Shown here: positions 45,534 through 56,514 of the stretch, piece after piece | Layout: every line of letters starts with the position of its first letter | How positions within the stretch are numbered: position 1 is the first letter of the stretch | Assembly (NCBI GenBank): GCA_934045075.1 | Contig: OW203722.1 | Coordinates: forward strand, 9,207,303-9,271,302 | Length of the DNA stretch: 64,000 nucleotides | Direction: 5' to 3' | Source: Yponomeuta sedellus | Taxonomy: Eukaryota > Arthropoda > Insecta > Lepidoptera > Yponomeutidae | Notes under the pieces: model-generated | Database searches by the model: none | The model's input: the letters and a program-made list of their open reading frames with translations, nothing else | What the model was told of the DNA's origin: nothing | Made by a program: the position numbers and the translations under genes

Positions 45534-45698
45534 GTTGGCAGACGGATGCAGATAAGCCTGAGTACTTGCGGTGCTCAGGGCAGTTAGTTTAAGTGGATGA
45601 TTTTTAGTCTTAATACAACCATGGTAAAGCCAATACATGTAATTAATTAAAATAATTGTATTTTTTAAAACGTCCTCCGGCTCCCGAAATACTTGACT
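45467..45698 (+). repeat. 3' LTR of the errantivirus element
   Basis: Identical to the 5' LTR. It is preceded directly by a purine tract and followed by the ACAT target duplication. The env ORF runs 67 bp into it and stops at 45531-45533. Confidence 0.95.
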
Positions 45699-45702
45699 AC
45701 AT
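45699..45702. repeat. Target-site duplication, right (ACAT)
   Basis: The partner of 38004-38007. The downstream TGCTTCTGG continues the interrupted SINE. Confidence 0.9.
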
Positions 45703-45872
45703 TGCTTCTGGCCTCACACTAGGATACCCTGTGTCGTGGGAACCAGAAACAACGACATCACAAATATTGTAAACATCCAAGACCTGGGTTTTTTTTTATC
45801 CCCAGCCGGGATTCGAACCCGGAACCTCTTGCATGGTAGGCAGACGCGCTACCGCTACGCCATAGAGATATT
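45703..45872 (-). mobile_element. tRNA-derived SINE, head half, interrupted by the errantivirus
   Basis: On the minus strand this begins with an A-box-like TGGCGTAGCGG, then a B-box GGTTCGAATCC, a tRNA-like head of about 70 bp, and a body shared with the copy at 4205-4430. Its tail half lies at 37925-38007. The tRNA-like part lacks the pairing expected of a functional tRNA gene. Confidence 0.75.
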
Positions 45873-48347
45873 TTTCTGGTGTGTACAACAATGCTTTCCC
45901 ATGGTAATCTAATATAGAACTAATAATATTTTGGACATGTTTTAATGTTCAGGTACTTACCTACTTCGTTTTTGATAAGTGATTGATTAAGATTGATAAC
46001 GGACCATTTTTAACTTAATTCCGGAAGTGTGGCACAAGTTATAATGTTAAATGCTCCCGGTCTAAAATGCATACAGTTAGACCGCCTAATTCGAATGTTA
46101 CTGTAAACTTCTCTGAAATGTAATACCTACTTATAGTAAAAAATCTGTCAGATTATCACGGGATTTTTTATCTGAGATACGACAATTTTCCGTTTTTTTA
46201 CAATAAACTCTCTTAGTCTGAATGAGCCCTTTCCTACGTACAAAATGTTGCGGACTCATAATTAAAATTTCAACACAGAGCGAAACCTTACATACTTGAC
46301 TTTGTACGTGACTGTGAATAATTCAGATTCGGCAAAACCAGGGTGAACCTTTTAATGTATCTTTGCCTTCGCTGACCCTTAATTCAGCAGTCGTAAAGGT
46401 CATTATCTTTTGAAAAGACAGCACAGTAATGTTTGTCTAAGCGAATCCCTCTGTCATACTTCGCTTTGACTCAATGGCTTATGGACCAGTCTCGAACTTG
46501 AGGGTTTCAAAGCATGGAACGTCGGGATAACTGCGGAGTAACGAGGAAAATGTAAATTCTCCAACTAGTATTACCATAAGGCTAACGAGCTCGCATGTTA
46601 ACAGTGCGTGTAATAAAATAAAGCAGAATTTGTGGCTCTATAAGGTTATTTCTAAAATGCTCAGTTCCTGAAACACATGAGTTTTGGCCATTATGAGTTT
46701 TTCCTCGGATTTAAACGTTCCAAAATATCAGGGCTTAAATCATTTCATTAAATTTGCGCTTTACGGGCCCTACCCTTGTCGCAGACTTAGTTAGGTGGAC
46801 CTGAGATTTTTAGACTCAGCCTCATGGTTGTGCCATTGTTCATAGCAAAGATGTGAGATTACTCCGGGCAGCCGATCTCTTTCCAGAAGACTAGCACTGC
46901 TTTGATGTCTCTGCAGACCTACACTAAGGATACCCGATTCCCAATGACGGTAGTCCTTTGCTTTTCGAGGCTCTCATAGTGAATGTTCACGTGAGTGGGT
47001 GTTTCCTCTTCGAGACATTCTCGAGGCTGTTGCTTAGTCCCGTTTTATGGAAATATCTGTTCAGCGTCTAGTGGCCAGTCAGGACTATGACAGGACAGTC
47101 AGAAAATGTCTATTCAGTAACCAATAATAACTTTTCGCAGTCACTTGTTGCGTCTGAGGGCAACATGTCACAGCTTTAAAAAGTCATTAAGAATATCAAA
47201 AACACATCATGTTTTTAAAATTTTATGAATCAAAATACTTCATCCCATCAAACTCAAACTTCTTTGGCGATAAATATTTTATTTACCACCAAAATACTCG
47301 TAGTTTACGAGTTTTGCGTTATTGGAATTCTAGGTCGTACCTATGCGTCTCATTGGAGGGCACAGTCTCTCTCATCTTTGACAGAGAGATTTGTCCCTCT
47401 TGGGGAAAAGTGAAAGTATTTGTTAACGGAGCTAGCTGACGCCACTAATGTAGAAAATCATATTTTTCTTTAAACCTATTTGCAAAAAGTGCAAAAATGT
47501 CAATTTAAACTGGGAATTTCGGCATTTTTGCTAAAAATGCCATTCTTAGTAGCCTTCCTCTCTAGTCCCAAGTTTTTGGCCTTGTTCTAGGATGCAGGTC
47601 ATTAATTATCACTTTTATTGCTGATAATTTTGTAAAACACTTTTTGACCGCACATTAAAGAATATAAAATGACTTTTATTCAAATGTGATCTAACTTTAA
47701 GAGTTTATTTAGCCCACTTGAGGTAGATTTGAGGTTTAACGCTAGAGTTCCCCGGCTTAAAAATTGTCTACCCTCACATAAATTTGGCAAGTTCCATCAT
47801 TGCAAAAAAAACGTTTTCATAATGAAACAGTTTGTTTCTTTCTTCCAGCGATTATATCTTCAAAGGCAAATAACAAACAAAACGTTTCGCTCAACGCATT
47901 CATCAGTTAACTCATGAGTCATTTAAGTGCGAATTAAGCATCCGATTCATTTGTCATACCCGTAACCCGTCGATCGCAGAACAATGGTTTTATGAAAACA
48001 ACGACTGACGGAGTATTTACGAAATAAATTGCCACTCGGGATCACTGAAAGATATACCCCGTGAAGAGGCTTTGTGTCGTGGTACAATAGACACTTTGTG
48101 ACGGAGATTCAGTGAAAGGTATAACTCAAAGCTCTTTTTACGGGAAGCGAGCTTTGGACCTGTTTCTTTTTTCGTAAAGCAGGCTCACCCTAGACCGTGG
48201 TCTTACCCAGATTTGAGGCTGAAAATCAGACAGTAAAATTACGGCAGCGGTGTCCTTTATTACCCGCGACAGAACCCAAAAGGAACGCTACAAAAAAAAA
48301 TGTTTGACTCATTTTTTTTATGTAGCCTCTCGAAGAGAGAGAGAGTG
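45873..48347. other. Sparse single-copy DNA, no gene recognised
   Basis: A repeat word GACCTGAGATTTTTAGACTC lies at 46799. Frames of 62-76 aa near 47200 and 47729 show no family motif. Confidence 0.5.
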
Positions 48348-48486
48348 AATGATCCTAATTACCACGCGTGCCAACGTATTGGTGATTTCAAGCGCTAAGG
48401 TAGGTATTTGAACACCGGTTTCCTCACGATGTTTTCCTTCACCGTTATCGCGTGGTATTGCTACAAAAACTTGACAAATGTACTCT
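48348..48486 (-). mobile_element. Lepidopteran SINE body
   Basis: CTAATTACCACGCGTGCCAA and CGATGTTTTCCTTCACCGTT, a widely shared moth SINE body, reverse orientation, head missing. Confidence 0.65.
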
Positions 48487-48487
48487 C

Positions 48488-48562
48488 GATGTGGTCTCTC
48501 GCTTCCGAGTCTATTTTCCCACCCTCTGGGCTACCGCCTCCTTATGTATGTATGTAAGTGTG
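48488..48562 (+). mobile_element. LINE 3' end with (ATGT)n tail
   Basis: TCTATTTTCCCACCCTCTGG then CCTTATGTATGTATGTAAGT: same type of 3' end as 33830-33897. Confidence 0.55.
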
Positions 48563-48671
48563 AGGGAATATGAGGGAACATACTCTCTCGTAACTCCATA
48601 ACCTTAGCTCAATAGATTGGTTATGTTTGCTCAAGTGTCATAGGCTATACGAAATGACATAAATTCAGCAA

Positions 48672-48832
48672 AACTTAAAAACCTATTTAGAGGCTAAAAA
48701 TTTCACCCATGCCGGGATTCGAACCCGCAACCTCTGGCTGTCCGTACCAGCGCTCTACCAATTGAGCCAATGGGCGACTCACGGCTTCAGTGAAATTTCG
48801 AACCTCTTTACACTATTCTCTGTATTACGTAC
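48672..48832 (+). mobile_element. tRNA-like SINE, 3'-truncated, antisense tRNA block
   Basis: AAAAACCTATTTAGAGGC then GGGATTCGAACCCGCAACC, ending at TGTATTACGTAC. CAAAACT may be a short flanking duplication. Confidence 0.75.
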
Positions 48833-48939
48833 AAAACTATCAAAAAATTAATGAAAAGACAAAAACTAAAAAGTAAAATACAAAATTACCACAAATCCGA
48901 CAGCAGAGCATTAAAACAGGCAAGCGGTTCTCAAATGCA

Positions 48940-49070
48940 ACAATATAGATAGATAGAGAACACTTTATTTTACAGAAAAATAGAAAAAACACAGATATTT
49001 CTTAACCTAAGAGTACAGACGGCGGCCTTATCACTGAAATTGATCTCTTCCAGACAACGTTTGGATTGAC
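48940..49070. repeat. Repeat of the same family, diverged
   Basis: ATAGATAGATAGAGAACACTT, then GGCGGCCTTATCACTG and CTCTTCCAGACAACG. Confidence 0.55.
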
Positions 49071-49185
49071 TGGACTAATATATTGGAGAATGAAGTAGAC
49101 TTACAAAATGACAACTACAAACGTATAAATTAATACATGACTACACAACACTATACATAAATTAAGTTATCAATAGATAATCATC

Positions 49186-49264
49186 ATCAACCCATTATGT
49201 CCCTACCAAAGGGCACGGGAAGGTATAGGCCGTACTCCACCACGGAGGCCAAGTCCGGATTGGT
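49186..49264 (-). mobile_element. 5S-type SINE 3' fragment
   Basis: ATCATCAACCCATTATGTCC then TACTCCACCACGGAGGCCAA, reverse orientation. Confidence 0.68.
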
Positions 49265-49407
49265 ATCTCTCACAACATTTACTTCGTGTTTACAGTTTTA
49301 TATATATTATTTTATAGTATTTAGTAACTTAAGTAGTTTAGTCCTAAAGGTTAAGCTATTTACAATTTCAAAAAGATCAAGAAACACTTATCTCTTTTAT
49401 TTAACCT

Positions 49408-49565
49408 TTTTAAAAACTATTTAATGGCTGAAAATTTTCTCCCATGCCGGGATTCGAACCAGCGACCTGTGGCTATACGTGCCAGCGCTCTTTCCAACTG
49501 AGCTAATGGGCGACTCACCGGCGTCTGTGAAATTTCGAACCTCTTTACAAAATTCTCTGTATAGT
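49408..49565 (+). mobile_element. tRNA-like SINE fragment, antisense tRNA block
   Basis: A diverged copy (CTATTTAATGGCTGAAAAT; GGGATTCGAACCAGCG) that ends near CTCTGTATAGTAC. Confidence 0.72.
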
Positions 49566-49620
49566 ACTTATACCTTTGTTGTGTAATCTAGATTTCTAAG
49601 TTAATTACATTCAAAAGTAT

Positions 49621-49966
49621 GAAGCGCTCGTGGCCTAGCCGAACCAAGCGATTGAAATCAATCACTTGAGTTAAAGCAACAACAGGCGCGGTAAGGTGCA
49701 GGATGGGTGACCGTCCCATGACTACCGCTAGTGGCATTTTTCCATGCTTTGCAAGGCACGTTAAGCCGTTGGTGCCGGCTGTCATGTAATGGCAGTCATG
49801 AAGCCATGTCAGAGGCCTTATGGGCTGCTTGATAACTTCTGACAGTAAGGCAATCCTCCACCAACCAGGACTTGGCCCCCGTGGTGGAGTATGGTGTACC
49901 CTTTCTGCGATGACCCGTGGAAGAGACCCGTGCCCCAGCAGTAGGGACATACAAGGGTTGATATCG
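49621..49966 (+). mobile_element. 5S rRNA-like SINE with internal deletions
   Basis: Starts GAAGCGCTCGTGGCCTAG and ends GGGTTGATATCG. AAGTATGAA occurs at both edges (49615-49623, 49969-49977). GGATGGGTGACCG at 49701-49713 is the copy closest to the 5S C-box. Confidence 0.82.
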
Positions 49967-50176
49967 ACAAGTATGAATTTGTAGTAAGAATACCATTCAC
50001 TGAATGTAAGGGAAAATATCACGAGGGAACCTAAGAGCCTGGAGTGTTCAAATAACTAAGCACTTGAAATGTCCAATCTCCGATATGCATGAGTAGTGAT
50101 TATGCACATTATATAATTATCTCTCTGAGAGAATTTCGGTGTACTGCAAGGGGTTATATGTATATAGGCTGTTAAT

Positions 50177-50320
50177 ATAAGATAAGATAAGAATATTCTT
50201 TATGGTACACCAGGAAAAAAACAAACATAAAATAATTTTAAAGATGCAGTACAAATGGCTGCCTTATTGCTTAGAGAAATTTCTTCCAGACAACCTACGA
50301 TGGATTTTCTGAAGGATTTT
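50177..50320. repeat. Repeat with GAATATTCTTTATGGTACACC
   Basis: Includes GCTGCCTTATTGCTTAGAG, TTTCTTCCAGACAACCTACG and ends near TTTTCTGAAGGA. Confidence 0.6.
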
Positions 50321-50338
50321 ATTTTATTTATTTTTATT

Positions 50339-50393
50339 CAAGTCGTAATTAAAAGTTTATATAACGTATATATAAACTTTTAATTAGGACTTG
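50339..50393. repeat. 25-bp-arm hairpin, one mismatch
   Basis: Arms 50339-50363 and 50369-50393 around a 5-base loop; AT-rich core AATTAAAAGTTTATATA. Confidence 0.85.
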
Positions 50394-50562
50394 ACCTAAA
50401 CAATAAACCTGGATAGATCCTCAACCAATAGCAAGACAGGACAAGTGGTATATTCAGAAGTCACTTTATAGAGAGATCAAATTACACAAAGCGGAGCATA
50501 TAGACCCCCATAAACATCAAGTGTGCACCCGGACAAGGGTGGCATCGTGTTTCGCACTACAA

Positions 50563-50598
50563 CTCACTTCGCTACGGGTATACTCGTAGCGAAGTGAG
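50563..50598. repeat. Perfect 14-bp-arm hairpin
   Basis: CTCACTTCGCTACG (50563-50576) and CGTAGCGAAGTGAG (50585-50598), 8-base loop. Confidence 0.85.
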
Positions 50599-50635
50599 AA
50601 GTAAAACGTGTGGAGGTGCCGGTAAGATTGCATTT

Positions 50636-50861
50636 TAAAAAAAAACCTATTTAGAGGCTAAAAATTCCACCCATGCCGGGGTTCGAACCCGCGACCTCTG
50701 GCTATCCGTGTCAGCGCTCTTTCCAACTGAGCTAATGGGCGACTCATCGGCATTAGTGAAATTTCGAAATTCTTTACAATATTCTCTGTATTACGTACAG
50801 CCTCTAAATAGGTTTTTAAAATTGTCCTTAGTACGGGTTAGTACATTAAAAATAATATAAT
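50636..50861 (+). mobile_element. tRNA-like SINE with antisense block and full tail
   Basis: ATTGCATTT occurs at 50627-50635 and 50862-50870, a probable target duplication. The sense tRNA block is missing: CTGTATTACGTACAG joins directly to CCTCTAAATAGGTTTTTAAA and the tail. Confidence 0.8.
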
Positions 50862-50914
50862 ATTGCATTTACCCTGTAAAAAATAGCAAAACTCAGGATG
50901 GTGGTTCGGGGTGC

Positions 50915-51200
50915 AAACTAGCGCCACCAATGAATTAACAATCATAACTTGTATTATAATACCTACGTTTTTATCTAAAAGTGAACATGACACGTCTTAA
51001 CTACTGTGATAACTACGAGTATTTTCAGAACCTACAGTATAGAACCTAGGATCAATAATCTACGACAATAATAGATTTTCGCCGAAAACGGCCGTTTTAG
51101 CGGAAATCGATTAAAGTCCTAATATATTAAAACTACATTCTTTATTTTCTAAAAATAGTTATCACAGATATTAAGATATTTGATGTTTACTTTCTGAAAA
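50915..51200. mobile_element. MITE-like element, same family, right end lost
   Basis: AACTAGCGCCACCAATGAAT at the left; ATCGATTAAAGTCCTAATAT and CTAAAAATAGTTATCACAG match the 19728 body. No GGTGGCGCTA end is seen. Confidence 0.55.
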
Positions 51201-52976
51201 AACCTATTTACTACGACTAAACTTTGTCACACCAACTTAAGCAAAGAAAGAGTTTTAGATTTTTAATTCAAGGAAATGCAGTGTCTCGAGGTGGTTGTTT
51301 CAGGTAATGAGTGTTTATGTACTCAGGGACGAACACGCATATGGTAAAACTCGTTGGATTTGACCGAGTTTAAAACTAGAAATTCAATGGCACCTCGGTT
51401 TAACTTTACTATCTTAGTTGCGGTGTTTACTGCAAAATGGACTGACCAAATGAACGTGGTTATAGAAGATAACGTTTAGTTTACAAATTCATTAAAATGT
51501 TAAAAAATTATTTAAACCTTCACGTCAACGAAAACTATGGATAGTTATTGATAATTTTTCAAAAAGTTGACCAGCTTAACTGTCAAACTAGTATCGAATC
51601 TGTCAGTTAGATTTGATTGCTACGCGTAATAGGCGCCTGTACACCAGACCAACTTTCCAAACAAATGTTATTTGGCAATCCTCCTCCACACCGTATTACG
51701 TCCCAAGCAACATTAATCACACTCCATAAAAATCTTACCAAGTGCACGCTTACACAAACCGCGGAAGTACAACAATATTGGTGTTATAGCAGCTTCAGTC
51801 GCGGCTCATAAACGCTATTGTAATCTGTAAGCCGGTGAGAGCATATTCGTGTCGTCACTCGAGAGCTACGTTTCATGATACTAGTCATTTATCTACACAT
51901 ACATTTAAAAATTTTCATGCGTTACGTCCTAAACGTTTTTTCTACGAGTATTATGTATTTTATTTATTTTATTAAGTTTACAAAACGGAATACAGTCGTT
52001 ACAAATTCAATTTAAAAATACATCTGTTTGTGTTCTGGACTGCAGTCCAAGTAGCCTTGGGTAACTCAAGAGCCAGATATGATTGGACACACAACTCCCT
52101 CCCCGTCAAGTGTGTCCCATCCATATCCCAGAGATGTCAACTATATCTGGCTCCCTCGCACATACTCTCAACTCAGTACGGTAGTCATCTCCTGCTACTT
52201 TATCCAGCTCACACACAATGCGCGAGAGCGAGATCAACATCGTCTGACATCGGTTATATTCGGCCGCATTCCTCGTCGTAGCTAACGAGCTATGAGAGAA
52301 AGTTCACCAAAAGAAACGTGTGATCTGGATAAAGTAGGGAATAGGTAGACTATTCCATATTTGCGCATGTTTCCATACGCACTTAGTTGATTGGACGTCG
52401 TATGAGCTAGGACACAAGTGGTGAGCGAGATATGACAGAGATATAGTGGGTCTCGGTGAGCAAAGATATGAGATATAACAACTCCCTCTAAGGACACACT
52501 TTGCCCAAGTCTAAGTCCAAGGTATGTAAACATAGAGGTTTTCCAAATTGAAAGCGGGATATGCAGTAGGTAATAACTTAATCTAGAACATTAAAACATT
52601 TAACGTAAATTACATCACAAATAAGTTTAATTAATCATTCAATTATCGTGTGAAGCGTTGGATGAAGACGAGTTACAAATTATAGAGCCAATCATTTTAA
52701 ATGTATGTAATTATGTATCTCGCGAAAAATATATAACAGTTTTACATAAAATTCCCATAGACAACATGGATGATAGTGTAAAGGACTTCTTAAATATACT
52801 ATTGTTCATACATTAGATTAGTAAAGTTAATAAGTTTAAGCAAAAAATAATTGGTCCCATTGTTGTGCAAAGGTTTATGTACGATTTTTTTAGTTTATTT
52901 AATAAGTAGAGTTAATGTTTATAAAAAATAAATACTTGTGCCTGTACCTAACTTTATGTTAACACCTACTTAATTA
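51201..52976. other. Sparse DNA with the inverted repeat at 52195
   Basis: No gene recognised; overlapping frames at 52030-52533 on both strands argue against coding. Confidence 0.5.
52195..52338. repeat. Inverted repeat, 20-bp arms
   Basis: CTACTTTATCCAGCTCACAC (52195-52214) and GTGTGATCTGGATAAAGTAG (52319-52338) differ at two positions. Surrounding frames of 60-83 aa look like chance. Confidence 0.55.
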
Positions 52977-53495
52977 GGGTTCCGTACCTCAAAAGGAAAA
53001 AACGGAACCCTTATAGGATCACTTTGTTGTCCGTCTGTCCGTCCGTCCGTCTGTCAAGACCCTTTTTCTCAGGAACGCGTAGAGGTATGAAGCTGAAATT
53101 TATATCAATTACTCAAGTCTACTGTCCCTTGAAGCTGTGAAAAAATCAAACTTCTAAGCCAACGCAATCAAAAGATACAGCCGATTATGCCGCAAATTTT
53201 CGACACTTGCAAGGGAATCAAAACCTGCAGGGTGCTTCCCGTGAACTCAGAATCTTGAAATTTGGTACGAAGCAACGTCTTATAGCATAGATAAAGGAAA
53301 AATTACGAAAACCATAAATTTTTAGTTACATCACATAATATATATTTTTTTAATAATTTTAAACTTACTACCCATTTCCTCATAAACGCGTAGAGGTATT
53401 AAATTGAAATTCATACCAAATACTCAGGTCTATAATACAGGTTTGTACGGAACCCTCGGTGCGCGAGTCTGACTCGCACTTGGCCGGTTTTTTTT
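52977..53495. repeat. Lepidopteran repeat with (TCCG)n and GACTCGCACTTGGCCGG end
   Basis: GGGTTCCGTACCTC at the left, CCGTCTGTCCGTCCGTCCGT, AACGCGTAGAGGTATGAAG (recurring as CGCGTAGAGGTATTAAAT), and TACGGAACCCTCGGTGCGCG, GAGTCTGACTCGCACTTGGC at the right. The ends carry GGGTTCCGTAC in inverted form. A common element in moth genomes, non-coding. Confidence 0.75.
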
Positions 53496-53568
53496 TTAAT
53501 TACCATGCTTTAGCAACTAAAAATATACTTATGCGTAATTCACGTATGCTATATTCGACCATTTTTTA

Positions 53569-53709
53569 ACTGCTGGGGCACGGGTCTCTTCCTGCATCGC
53601 AGGAAGGTTAGGCCATACTCCACCACGGGGGCCAAGTCCGGGTTGGTGGAGGATTGTAAAACAGTGACGGGCCTTACTGTCAGAAGTTATCAAGCCGCCC
53701 ATAAGGCCG
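53569..53709 (-). mobile_element. 5S-type SINE 3' half
   Basis: CTGCTGGGGCACGGGTCTCT to AAGCCGCCCATAAGGCCGTA in reverse orientation, nearly identical to the consensus. Confidence 0.75.
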
Positions 53710-54040
53710 TACTGTACTTGAAATAAATTTAAAAACTGTTAAAAACTTGTTATAAATTTATTCATGGAAATATTATCCTTATTTATTTAAATTATATAAC
53801 ATTCAGTTAACAATTCAATCATACTATGGTTTTATAGGAACAGGATTCCCTAAAATTATCCTCAGAGACAGTTTAAATTATCTGTGGTTACGTCTTTACC
53901 TTTACTACAAACTATTTTAAACGAGAGGAGTGGTCTAAGGAATAGTGTTTTTATAATTTATTATACTAAAAGTAATGAAAGTATTTTAATCAAATAATTA
54001 ATTAGATAAGGGAAAAAACTCAAATGATGAATTGGATACA

Positions 54041-54290
54041 TTTTTAAAAACCTATTTAGAGGCAAAAAATTCCACCCATGGGCGACTCAATATGTAATAC
54101 AGAGAATATTGTAAAGAGGTTCGAAATTTCACTGATGCTGGTGAGTCGCCTATTAGCTCAGTTGGAAAGAGCGCTGGCACGGATAGCCAGAGGTCGCGGG
54201 TTCGAATACCGGCATGGGTGGATGTTTTAGCCTCTAAATAGGTTTTTAAAATTGTCCTTAGCACGGGTTAGTGCATTAAAAATAATATAA
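54041..54290 (+). mobile_element. tRNA-like SINE, 12-bp target duplication
   Basis: GAATTGGATACA flanks it at 54029-54040 and 54291-54302. The antisense block is deleted to a stub (CCACCCATGGGCGACTC). The sense block and the tail AAAAATAATATAA are intact. Confidence 0.87.
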
Positions 54291-54642
54291 GAATTGGATA
54301 CAAACAACATCTTAAAATCATTTTTTTTAAGTTTAGGACGCCCTTTCATTCAACACTTATAAATCGTCACGTTGACAATATTTCAAACATCCCTCGACTA
54401 CACTCCTAAGCCAGCCAGCAAACAGATCACAGTGTTCCTAGATTGACCCCACGTTAATTGACTGTACTCGCCACTTCCACAGTCTAACCCATGTCTAACC
54501 GTGACCACGGCAACTGGAACTAAGGCTATTACGTATTACCTAATAAATAATCGCGATTAGACCCGTTCAATAAATATAACTATGTACGAGTATCGACAAT
54601 CATATACTACTGCGAATAGTCGAAGAAATATTATTGGGCTTA

Positions 54643-54850
54643 TAAAAAACCTATTTAGAGGCTAAAAATTCCACCCATGCCGGGATTCGAACCCGCGACC
54701 TCTGGCTATCCGTGCCAGCGCTCTTTCCAACTGAGCTAATGGGCGACTCACCGACATCAGTGAAATTTCGAACCTCTTTACAATATTCTGTGTATTAAGT
54801 ACATTTTTTTAAATTGTTCTTAGCACGGGTTAGTGCATTAAAAAGAATAT
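54643..54850 (+). mobile_element. tRNA-like SINE, antisense-only form
   Basis: AAAAACCTATTTAGAGGC, antisense tRNA block (GGGATTCGAACCCGCGACC), central segment, then TTAGCACGGGTTAGTGC and tail, with no sense block. Confidence 0.8.
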
Positions 54851-56449
54851 AATTATTATTAGACTGTCACTATCACTGGTCATATTCAGATAAAAAGCGT
54901 ATAGAAAGTCCCTGGATCAGCCCACGTCTACATCATTTGCGAAATGTCAGCCCGTTGACTCAATTTGCACGCTCAGCAAGCGGGACGGGCTGAGACATGT
55001 CGTCATACAAAGTACCATCGGCGTCATTACTGAAAGTCCACAGTCTACACAGGGCTTATTTCTTACGACATAAGAGCGAAAATCAAGTGGGATGGGTATT
55101 TTATTTCAGAATTCCTACTGACTGCTTCAATACTACGCAACACGTAGGCAGAAAAACGGGATGTCACTCTAACGCTTTTAGCAGTAAAATAGGATGATTA
55201 GGATGTGGGTGGATTCTTTGAAGGTATTCTTTGTTTAAATACACGTTATAAGTATTTCATTTTCATATAAGTTAGAGAAGTAATATAATGGTTTTTCTTG
55301 TGGTAGCGCATCGATAGGCCGCTTGCATCATATCCGAAAGGTCGTGTGTTCAATTGAGTTTTTTTAAGTTACGTTCATTCAGGAATTCGTGTTAACGATA
55401 CCACTCGCAAAAGTTAAAAAAAAATCTTTTAAGGAAACCCTATCGACTAAATTATCCATAAACGTTAGCGCTTGCCTCGTACCTACTCTACTAAGTACCT
55501 ACCTATTTCTAAGTGCGGAAATCTCAAGTGTAATAATAATAATATAATAATAAATATTCATGGACATATTACACAGATCTCGTTAGCCCTTTACTAACTA
55601 CAACTAAATAACTTGTGTTATATGTGCTAACTCGACATAGATTCAATACAATTTAATAAATACATAGATAAGATCCATGACCAGAGACAAACTAGAAAAA
55701 TTCATTTCCTAGTTTCGGTTTTACAGTTAGCGTGAAAAACCGCTGCGCTATCGGCCAACTATTATTAAGAAAATAAAGTTGGAATAACTAACAAAATGGT
55801 TTTTGGTCTTGTTATGTTACTAGCAACAGTTTTTTTAGAGAAAGAGAATCAGGGAACACGACCGGGCTTATCCGATCAATTCCTTTTATGTCACATTGTT
55901 TCTGTACTTTTTCCGCCACTCGCATTACCCATTGCGGTCTCATCTAGACATGATCTGTTCCACAGGGGCACACCTCTCCGACGTAATTTAGTGTGAAACG
56001 CGACGCACGCAGCGCGTTACATTGGGAGCTGTCAACTAAGCACTTTCCACGCTGAATGTAGCAGTTTTGGGAGAATATTTTTGGTATGTTGCAAACGCAG
56101 CGTCAGGCACCCACTGTTTGCTGGATCGATGATCTGAGAAAATTTGCTGGCGGCGGTCGGTAATGTTGGATACATTACCAACAGAAAATACATAAATACA
56201 GAAGTAAGTATTTTTATATAAAGCTTAATACTTAGTTTGTGTTAAAATTTAACGAATAAATGACAGCATAAAAGTGTGTTCAAAAAAAAAGAATATTATG
56301 TAACATTAAAAAGTGAAAATGACTTTGCTAAATTCTGCCAAAAATCCCACAAGCGCCATGCGGTTAGTTAATGCACCGCCCTCCCGCCCACTTTTTCAGG
56401 CAGAAGCAAGATACAAACACACCACCACCAATACTTGTGTGAGAAAATA
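54851..56449. other. No gene recognised
   Basis: GGTAGCGCATCGATAGGCCG at ~55304 is a decayed tRNA-like head. GCGGGAGGGCGG-type repeat sequence (complement) lies at 56373-56395. Confidence 0.45.
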
Positions 56450-56500
56450 CGCGACGCGTTTCGCCTCTAACACGAAGCATCCTCAGGCTCACAAGTGCAA
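56450..56500 (-). ncRNA. Hammerhead-ribozyme-like motif
   Basis: On the minus strand, CTGAGGA (56486-56480) fits the CUGANGA core. A stem-loop GCTTC-GTGTTA-GAGGC follows, then CGAAAC and GCGTC with a GTC triplet ending at 56453. Stem III would be only a few pairs (AC/GC/GT), as in the short-stem hammerheads of Penelope-like elements. Stem I can pair weakly, with GTGAG/CTCAC further out. No retroelement protein was recognised beside it. Confidence 0.5.
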
Positions 56501-56514
56501 GTGAGCCTGAGGAT
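56479..56514. repeat. Perfect 14-bp-arm hairpin beside the hammerhead-like motif
   Basis: ATCCTCAGGCTCAC (56479-56492) and GTGAGCCTGAGGAT (56501-56514) are exact complements around an 8-base loop. The left arm includes the CTGAGGA core, so hairpin and ribozyme folds would compete. Confidence 0.8.

Larger units (their letters stand above)
38008..45698 (+). mobile_element. Complete errantivirus-type Ty3/gypsy LTR retroelement with gag, pol and env
   Basis: A 7,691-bp element bounded by two 232-bp LTRs (38008-38239 and 45467-45698) that I read as identical. It is flanked by ACAT at 38004-38007 and 45699-45702. LTRs begin AGTTAC and end TTGACT, the AGT...ACT termini typical of errantiviruses. 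Order is LTR, tRNA-Ser-like primer site, gag, pol in the -1 frame relative to gag, env overlapping the pol end, polypurine tract, LTR. All three ORFs are uninterrupted and the catalytic residues checked in Pol are present. A 4-bp duplication in alternating pyrimidine/purine DNA fits gypsy-group integrases. Identical LTRs and open frames imply recent insertion and possible activity; that is inference. The element interrupts an older tRNA-derived SINE. Confidence 0.96.

Noticed and set aside
45405..45638. 77-aa minus frame at the 3' LTR (and its 63-aa partner at 37988)
   Set aside because: The two share LTR sequence in antisense; their similarity is due to the LTR repeat.
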